Source: Protostelium mycophagum
Lineage: Eukaryota; Evosea; Variosea; Protosteliida; Protosteliaceae
Direction of reading: 5' to 3'
DNA: 37,447 nt
Assembly: GCA_002081555.1 (NCBI GenBank)
Contig: KV920967.1
Location: 5,721 to 43,167, forward strand
Shown here: positions 22,350 to 37,447 of the stretch, one piece after another
Numbering within the stretch: the first letter of the stretch is position 1
How the letters are laid out: every line of letters begins with the position of its first letter
Notes under the pieces: generated by a model
The model's input: the letters and a program-made list of their open reading frames with translations, nothing else
Told to the model about the DNA's origin: nothing
Database searches by the model: none
Program-made: the position numbers and the translations under genes

Positions 22350-25300
22350 TCAGCCATTCGCGGGCCGCGCCTGTACAGGCGCCGGACCCGGTCTGACCGC
22401 TTGGCCCGGGACGGCCTCTTTTTTCTTGCGTCGAAGTTTTTTCCAAGTTCCGAGCTGGTAGTTCATTTCGAAAACGATGTGTTCCGCGACGGGCTGGCCG
22501 GTTTCCGGTTCGATTTTTCTCTCAAAGTGAATTACGATTTGTCGAACGGGTCCGGATGCCGGATCCGGATTCTGGCGATTTCCGGATAGGAAAGATTGGA
22601 TCAGCGAGCGGTTTTCCGGGGTGAGCATGTTGGTTGAATTTTCGAAAAGGTCTGAGATGGCGGAAGACTTTGAGACGGGCGCAGACGGGGGACGGGGGGT
22701 GTTGTGCACCTGAGGTGTTTATTGAAACTCTTGATGTACTTGCATTTTGTCACAGTGCAGTGTCTTGCGGCAAAGCCGCAACCAATCACAAAGAAACTTA
22801 CCGGCTGATTCGGTACCAAGGGTAACTGTATCGTGTTTGGAACAGCGGACTGCTTTGCGGCGGGAAAGTAAGGTCCCCCACCTGGTGCGGTTTGACCGGG
22901 CATGCCAGGGGTGGACCTCATCTGCATGGTTTGACCAGGGTTCATCGGGGTTTGCCCCATTCTCAGCTGATTCTGCGGAATATTTTGAGCGGGATTCTGG
23001 GGTCTCTGCGTCGACATTCCGGAGGTATTTCCGAGCGGAAACAAACCCCCGGGGGGGGAGGGGGAGGGGGGGAGGTTAGTGATGGATGGGGAGAGGAACA
23101 TCTGATCAACGTCATCATTGTACATTTACGAGATTTCTGTGTTGTGACGATCCGTGGTGCATTTTTACTCTCGACGCAAGAGTGTTTTGTGTCGACGTAC
23201 TCACCCTGTTTTGTACACCTCCCGGTGAGGTTGACGGGGGGAAGGTGGGGGTGGTGGCCGTCTTGATAGCCAGACCGTCATTCCGGGGAACTGCAGCAGT
23301 TGTAACAGCAGGTCTCTTTCCTGCCGCTTTGACAGCGGCAGTGGAAGAGGGCCCAAGGGATCCTTTACCAAAATTCAGCGAAATGTCTCGCTTGAAAATG
23401 GTTCGAGAAATTTCGAAAAAAAGAAAGAGTCGATTTCTTAGCGGAAGGCGAATTTTCTGATCGGAAAATAAAATCTAACCTGGCTGGAATACTATGGGCG
23501 TCGGAAGAGCACTTTTTTTAGTTGAGTAACCAGGAACAACTGGTTGTGATGTGGCAGCCGCCGGAAAACTAAACGAACCTCCCGGAATAGCAGCCTGATC
23601 ATTCAGCGAAATTTCACGGAGATTTCAGAGAATTACCTGATTGGATCTGCCAAGAGAAGATACGAAAGCATTTGGTGAAGAATAGTCCAGCCCTTGAGAT
23701 TTGTCAGTTTGTGATGCTATGGCAAAGACGCATCCTGAGGCTCTTTCTGCGGCATAGCCGCACAACAAATAGTACTGCAGCTCTTTATAAGAACTGCGGC
23801 AATGTGGATGCATGATTACGATGATCAAGTACAAACAACATCACAACACTCTACCTTTTTAAAAATATACTGCGATTTTTATAACAGTTACTTGCAGTCT
23901 TTGAATACAAGAACAAACATTGCTGCGGTGAAGCCGCGCCAACGTCACTATACAAATTAAACCATTACGACAGCAAATTCAAAATGATCCAGAGCATTAA
24001 AGTGATAAAACTCTTGGGGCTCACCTTCCTCCAAACTTTCGTCGAGTTTTCTCTTGAGCCCGTGTGAATCTACAACGCCTTCAAAATTCATCTGTGGCGC
24101 CGCGAAGCCAGCAGCCCGGGCTTTCTTTCTGTCCGCAATCTCTTGGTCTTTTTGGGCTTTTTTCGCCTGTTTAAAATTAGATTTTTTTCACAATTAGAAT
24201 ATTTCAATAGACGAAAATTTTAATCCAAGTCTGAGGTCACACGAACTTTTGTGCGCATTAACAGCCGCAAAAAACGCGGTTCGGTACCGTAAAGATTCTC
24301 ATCCTGAAAAACTGACCTCTCTCTGTTGTTTCAATTCTAATTTTTTTTTCTCTTTTTCTTCCAACTTTTTCATTTTTTCTTCTTGTTTTCTTGCATTTTC
24401 TTCTTCTTTTTCTTGTTTTTTTCGTTCTTTGTCTGAATTGTCCTCTGGAAATTTCAAAAAAATTCGAGTAAAAATTTTTTTGAGAAATTTTGCGTTGTAG
24501 ATGGACATCTGGCGTTTCAATTGGATCCATGGATAAAGAGATCAAAACATATGATTTGCATTTCGAAATACTCACTCGGTACAGCTGCCTTCTTAACGGC
24601 TGGCGCTTGCTGCGCCAGCGCCATGGCTTCGTTGATATCCAAAACTCTTGACCTCTTCTTGTTATTCTGTCCCGCCATATTAATCTTGGACATTCCACCA
24701 CTTGACCTGAACATCGTGTTTTGTTCGATTGTAGATGAGCTATCGGGGGTTGTGGGGGGTCTTCCCAGGGAGGATTCTACTGACCTCTCCCTGTTGACAG
24801 GGGGGCGAGGGGGAGGGATAGGAGGGGGGTGGGAGGGGGAGAGTGTCCGCAATTCTACAACGAGTCATTCGTATTTTTCAACGCCTTTTTGGAATGAAAA
24901 TGTGAACGAACCTTCTCTGTGCACAGCTTTCTGTTTCCTGAATTGAATTTGCTCCTGCCTCACTTGCTGCGTGGGGAATACATAGTCTTTTTTTATATGA
25001 AAATGTGCATTTTGAGGTTGTTCTGGAGAACTGAACAGATTCGGGCACAAATATTTGGTCTCCAGAGGATAGAATCGTATGCCTCCAGGCAAGTTCAGGA
25101 CTGATCGTGGATGAGACGAAATTTCCGTGGAATTTCAGGAAACTCACCTGCCTCCCGGACTGCGTCACGGACTTCGACGAAATTCGGATCGCTGAGTTGT
25201 AGATCCGCTTGCCGTGTGCTCCTTCCCCCCTCGCTCTGTACACGTCATCAATTTGATCACTCATGCACCCGTGCGCGCTGCATTTTTGTACAGGAAATCT

Positions 25301-26100
25301 TTATCGAATTTATATTGCGAATATGCCATTTTATGCAATACATATATGTCATCTTTGTGTTGTAGAAGTTGTTTCGAACTTGTATGGCGTAGAGGGCTCT
25401 GCACTCTGGTCCTTTTACAATTTTGTGTTGAACTTTGTTACACACGAAAAATAAAATTCTGGCAAGCTTTGACAAGTAACGATGAATGGAAACAAATGGT
25501 GGATGCGAGTAGTACAGAACATGTTCGTGTGTCGCTCATTGAATCCATCTCATCGTTTTTTAATGCAAAGAAGGAGATTCACCTGTTCAGGACCAGTAGG
25601 TAAGATCTGTTGTACGATTTCTGAGACAATCTTCACCCAATCATCTTCATCTGTCGCCGCTCCCAACTGCAGCAGACTCTGTATGTGTCCTCCTTCTGTG
25701 AAATCTGCGAGTTGCTTTTTTCTTAGCGTAAGAAATGAGAACAAGACTTTCAATTTGACCGCAGGATCGAGCTATATGAGTCAGCACCGATCCGATTCAC
25801 TTCGTTTTGTAGAATGTGTCAGAATGTGAATAGAAGATCGTACGTAATCGTTGTTGATTCTGATGAATAATGTAATTTTGGCGCCATGTATTGGCTGTCG
25901 CGACAGAGATACACGTATGGACTTACCAACTCAAATTTCGTCTGATATTTAGAAGGTTGTGTGGTGGATTGAACTTGATCAGCGAGTTGTGTGAGAGCGT
26001 CCAGAGATAACACTGCGCCTATTCTGTCTGAACTCCAATCCTCATTTCCTTTGTCTTGTAACCAATGAACAATGTCCTTATCAGAGGCCGTCTTGAGCAT
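22350..26100 (-). CDS. NELFA: NELF-A-like subunit of negative elongation factor
   Basis: Subunit of NELF, which pauses RNA polymerase II near promoters with DSIF until P-TEFb releases it. Exons in transcript order: 26100-25927, 25771-25583, 25235-25148, 25100-24912, 24854-24576, 24444-24317, 24166-24025, 23692-23637, 23594-23480, 23386-23205, 23101-22802, 22709-22350 (733 aa; human about 530). The N-terminal HEAT-like region aligns with human: DKDIVHWLQDKGNEDW, PAVKLKVLFSFLTLRKKQ, DDWVKIVSEIVQQIL and ADLQLSDPNFVEVRDAVREA (human ELEEQNPNVQDILGELREKV). RVLDINEAMALAQQ matches human KLLDISELDMV. A Lys/Glu coiled coil (about 24444-24317) and long Pro/Gln-rich linkers follow. The C-terminal domain LTPENRSLIQSFLSGNRQNP and HIVFEMNYQLGTWKKLRRKK matches human VFEMNYATGQWTRFKK. 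Linker exon borders are less certain than the ends. Confidence 0.92.
22765..22781. repeat. GCGGC palindrome in NELF-A intron
   Basis: Perfect inverted repeat TTGCGGCAAAGCCGCAA in intron 22710-22801; identical 17-mer at 36596-36612. Confidence 0.8.
23748..23762. repeat. GCGGC palindrome in NELF-A intron
   Basis: TGCGGCATAGCCGCA, inside the 332-nt intron 23693-24024. A weaker relative (GCGGTGAAGCCGC, 23924-23936) lies in the same intron, and another (AGCCGCAAAAAACGCGGTT, 24263-24281) in intron 24167-24316. Confidence 0.65.
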
Positions 26101-27367
26101 GCCGTCCTTTCGATCGTGGCGGTTGATGTCGTTTCGACGAAGTTTTTTTTCGAATTTTCTTTTTTCGGCAAACTTGAAAATCTGAGAGGAAACTTGAAAC
26201 TTTTTCAATGGGCCCCCAAGGTAAATTATGTCCAATCAGCCAGTAAAATGCTCCTGAGCTGAAGTTATTATAGATCTGGGAGGTGGTTTTGACCTCGCTA
26301 AAACGAGTGATGGGGCTGAGATTATTTTCCGTTCTTGTTAAAAGGATGGACGAAGTTGGCATGAACACCCTGAAGGAGGTTGAATCTAACAGACAAAATT
26401 CGCTCTGTTATTAAAAATTCGGAACAGTTGTAGAGAGATTATTTGGCGCGAAAATTTTTTTAAAATTTTCAGTAACGGCTCTCCGCAGATCAGATCACCA
26501 ACCGCAAGAACGGCAACAGTAGGATGCAAGGCCAAGGGTAATGAGAAAGAGTTAGGTATGAAATATTCTGACTCTTAAACTTCTTCACACTCTGTCCCAT
26601 CTTAAAATCGATCTTCATATCGAGTAGACCTATCTTATCGCCATGTTATTTATACATCTAGATTTATTTTGCAATGAATAGATGAATGATGAGCCCTCTG
26701 GTTTAAGATCACAAAAACAAAAAACTTCTCTCTCAGGCCACAACTGACCATCGAAGTTTGGTCCCAACCCACCCATTGGATCTCCTCCTCCATCTCAGCC
26801 GTGAGATCGTATGCAAGATTCTTAACGCCCATTATGTTACTTTTCATACATGGGCCCCAAGACCACAATTGTAACTCATACCGCCACGCTGATGATACGA
26901 TGAAAGGATGCAGTTCGGAACAGTTAAGAGACCTCACCCCACTCTCTACTGACCTTCTCAGGAAACAGATCGATAAAGATCAGGCGAAGAGGATGAGACG
27001 ATCCAATCTTCACGGACAGACCTCCATGATCCTGAGGACTGGGTCCTCTCGCCAAACAAAAGAAGTATAACTCATCAAAAAGCGGTCATCCTCACGTGGG
27101 AACTGACTGGTGCCCGCCTTCGGGCTCATTCCAGGCCGGAGGGTTTCCCGCCAGAACCTCGATGGTGCTGGTGCCCTTCCCTGTCGACATGTACATCTCT
27201 CCACATCGACATATACCTCCCCCTCCACCGACATTTACACTTCATATCAAGTGAGTCTGGAACTTGCTGAGCTTCCCTCCGTTGCAACCCGACACCTGCG
27301 GGGCACTCATTGTGGATGAGGTAGAGATATTTTTAGAATAAGTCGGGAAATTTTTGATGACACGAAA
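26101..27367. other. Unresolved region upstream of NELF-A
   Basis: About 1.27 kb. It holds the NELF-A promoter and probably one more gene I could not assemble. On the + strand there are open stretches: MDEVGMNTLKE at 26346; SPTARTATVGCKAKG near 26490-26540, open to a TAA; a frame at 26736-26935 starting after a CTCTCAG acceptor-like site; and a frame at about 26960-27250 that is open in all three + frames. One of these reads MVLVPFPVDMYISPHRHIPP before a GTGAGT at 27251. A minus frame, 27234-27010, is open too. GC content rises at 27090-27310. No piece matches a family I know. Confidence 0.35.
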
Positions 27368-27440
27368 TCCTTGATAGTATAGCGGATAAGTATACCACCC
27401 TGTCACGGTGGGGACCCGGGTTCGATTCCCGGTCAGGGAG
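27368..27440 (+). tRNA. tRNA-Asp (anticodon GTC)
   Basis: 73-nt cloverleaf. The acceptor stem pairs TCCTTGA with TCAGGGA, discriminator G. Anticodon stem is CCACC/GGTGG with loop CTGTCAC, so the anticodon is GTC. T arm is CCGGG-TTCGATT-CCCGG. No intron. The sequence is close to eukaryotic nuclear tRNA-Asp. The GGTTCGATTCC stretch supplies box B. Confidence 0.96.
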
Positions 27441-27452
27441 CTTCTTTATTAC

Positions 27453-27458
27453 TTTTTT
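27453..27458 (+). terminator. Pol III terminator of tRNA-Asp
   Basis: TTTTTT run 13 nt after the tRNA-Asp 3' end. Confidence 0.75.
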
Positions 27459-27636
27459 AAATATCTACATTTAAAAACATTGCACGTGATTATCTGTGTG
27501 CGTTTTATCACTTTTACAAAGATTATCCGTTGAGAGGGATTATCAATGCAACTCTTCATTGGTTATCATTAACAAACACCATTAGTTTTAAAAAAATGAC
27601 GTGGGACAAATTTGACAGCTGTCAGACATATGGAGC

Positions 27637-27640
27637 AAAA
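27637..27640 (-). terminator. Pol III terminator of tRNA-Asn
   Basis: TTTT on the minus strand, 4 nt past the tRNA-Asn 3' end. Confidence 0.6.
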
Positions 27641-27644
27641 GAGT

Positions 27645-27717
27645 CGCTCCTACCTGGGCTCGAACCAGGAACCTTTCGGTTAACAGCCGAACGCGCTACC
27701 GGTTGCGCCATAAGAGC
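27645..27717 (-). tRNA. tRNA-Asn (anticodon GTT)
   Basis: 73-nt cloverleaf on the minus strand. The acceptor stem pairs GCTCTTA with TAGGAGC, discriminator G. The anticodon arm TTCGGCTGTTAACCGAA gives anticodon GTT. T arm is CCTGG-TTCGAGC-CCAGG. No intron. The middle of the molecule is nearly identical to animal and fungal nuclear tRNA-Asn. Convergent with tRNA-Asp, 204 bp apart. Confidence 0.96.
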
Positions 27718-28682
27718 TGGTTGTGAGAAGGCGCCGAAAGTGAGTGTGTCATTTTCTTATCAAAAATTAGTACACAACTCAAGCGTGCGTGCCTTGAATT
27801 GGAATTTTTAACCTTCATTGTGAAGAATAAATCGTCTTTGCGAATCGCCATTTATGTTTCAGAGAAATCATCAGCAACATCCATTTTATTGCATAATTTG
27901 CAATGAAGAAATAGTTTTGAAGAAATTCAACAGACAGAGCATAAATCCAAACAGGGTGTACCAAAGTATTTTTGTTTCGCAACTTTGCTGCCAGGATGTA
28001 TTATTCTGTTTTTATTTGTATATTTCTATATGCAGTGACACCACAAACACTTGAAAAATCTATGATGGTTGTTGGTCTTTTATACATGTCATTATTAATA
28101 TTATAAAACACACCAAAGGAATCGCAGCAATAAAATAATCATCAAAAAGAAAACACAAAATCAATTGTTGATTTATTCTCTTTTTATGCAAGCAAAGGCA
28201 TATGAGGAAGAGATTATGGAGAAGCAAAGTACTTTTGTGTTTGTGAGACTCACAAAGATTGCCAGCAAAAATGACAAAATACTTGAGGTGGCCAAAGACC
28301 TGTTTCACTATGATCCTTCTTTATTTCAGATAGCCAGCGGTTATAAAGGCTACACCATCCTTGAGCTGTCTGCAAAGTATCAGACACGTGCAGATGACAA
28401 TATTTACGTACAGCATGAAATCATCTCAACTCATCCTTTGAAGGTGTGCCTCTTCTTCAAGATTGACCTTTTGCCTAGTTTCTTGCAGAAATCTCTTCTG
28501 TCACTGCGGTAGCACCTATGATCATAAATTCATGCTGACTATTCTGATATATTCTACTTTTCTTGACAATCCCAAGAGCCATCTTGCGCATAAAAATCAA
28601 TTCTAAATGCCTTGAAAATATATCTAAAATGGAGCAAATAAATGGCAGAATTTGTTCTCCAATCATCAAAACATCGAGTTTA
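27718..28682. other. Low-coding region between tRNA-Asn and the CHD gene
   Basis: AT-rich, about 965 bp. A + strand open frame at 27854-28054 has a CxxC pair (CIICNEEI). A longer one, 28165-28512, is described separately. No splice chain, repeat or known family is visible. The minus-strand part next to 28683 should be the CHD gene 3' UTR. Confidence 0.4.
28165..28512 (+). CDS. Hypothetical open frame, possibly an exon
   Basis: Open for 115 codons on the + strand. The stretch KAYEEEIMEKQSTFVFVRLT to YVQHEIISTHPLK has a normal-looking protein composition with mixed charge, and a GTGTGC donor-like site follows the last K. Not recognised. It could be a single-exon small protein, an exon of a gene whose other exons I missed, or chance in AT-rich DNA. 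No start context or partner exon was found. Confidence 0.22.
   Translation: MLIYSLFMQAKAYEEEIMEKQSTFVFVRLTKIASKNDKILEVAKDLFHYDPSLFQIASGYKGYTILELSAKYQTRADDNIYVQHEIISTHPLKVCLFFKIDLLPSFLQKSLLSLR

Positions 28683-37447
<8,765 letters not shown>

Noticed and set aside
22892-23460. Overlapping + strand open frames opposite NELF-A exons 10-11
   Set aside because: They are antisense to Pro/Gln-rich coding exons, where open shadow frames are expected.
24258-24701. 147-codon minus-strand open frame
   Set aside because: It is a shadow frame crossing NELF-A exons 5-6 and the intron between them; the phased NELF-A frame explains the region.

Overview
The window is nuclear DNA from an intron-rich, gene-dense eukaryote. 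The genes are broken by short GT-AG introns, mostly 37-330 nt. I could phase about 103 introns by eye. The standard code fits: TAA, TAG and TGA are all used as stops, and none falls inside a phased exon chain. The gene set (CLC channel, GCN1, C9orf72-like DENN protein, NELF-A, AP sigma, CHD remodeller with a bromodomain and an FYR tail, plus two nuclear tRNAs) points to a free-living protist, perhaps an amoebozoan. The sequence alone does not fix the species. Exon borders were set by reading-frame phase and family conservation, not by transcripts.

Left part (1-13790, all + strand): the 3' half of a CLC chloride channel/exchanger cut by the window edge, a complete GCN1 (18 exons, about 2578 aa), a NUDT5-type Nudix hydrolase, and a SAM-dependent methyltransferase.

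Centre (13948-21841, mixed strands): an Frm2/Hbn1-type nitroreductase (-) and a C9orf72 homologue (-), divergent from ribosomal protein eS19 (+). Then an AP-1/2 type sigma adaptin (-) divergent from a small OB-fold protein (+), and an Mpv17/PMP22 membrane protein (-). A gap at 20263-21040 has overlapping open frames on both strands that I could not resolve.

Right part (22350-37447): a NELF-A homologue (-), an unresolved block (26101-27367), a tRNA-Asp (+) and a tRNA-Asn (-), a poorly coding stretch, and a 33-exon minus-strand gene running off the right edge. That last gene joins a bromodomain, two chromodomains, a SNF2 ATPase, CHD6-9-like C-terminal regions and FYRN/FYRC domains in one continuous frame. 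It is the most striking feature of the window.

The non-coding sequence carries several dispersed motif families, mostly in introns: GCGGC palindromes, the 8-mer TGACGTCA, the palindrome GAAATTTC and the GTTGTAGAT motif. Several introns look as if built from these units, which raises the idea of introner-like or MITE-derived introns. NELF-A, the CHD-FYR protein and GCN1 are transcription or translation regulators, but nothing shows that neighbouring genes are co-regulated beyond two short divergent promoters.
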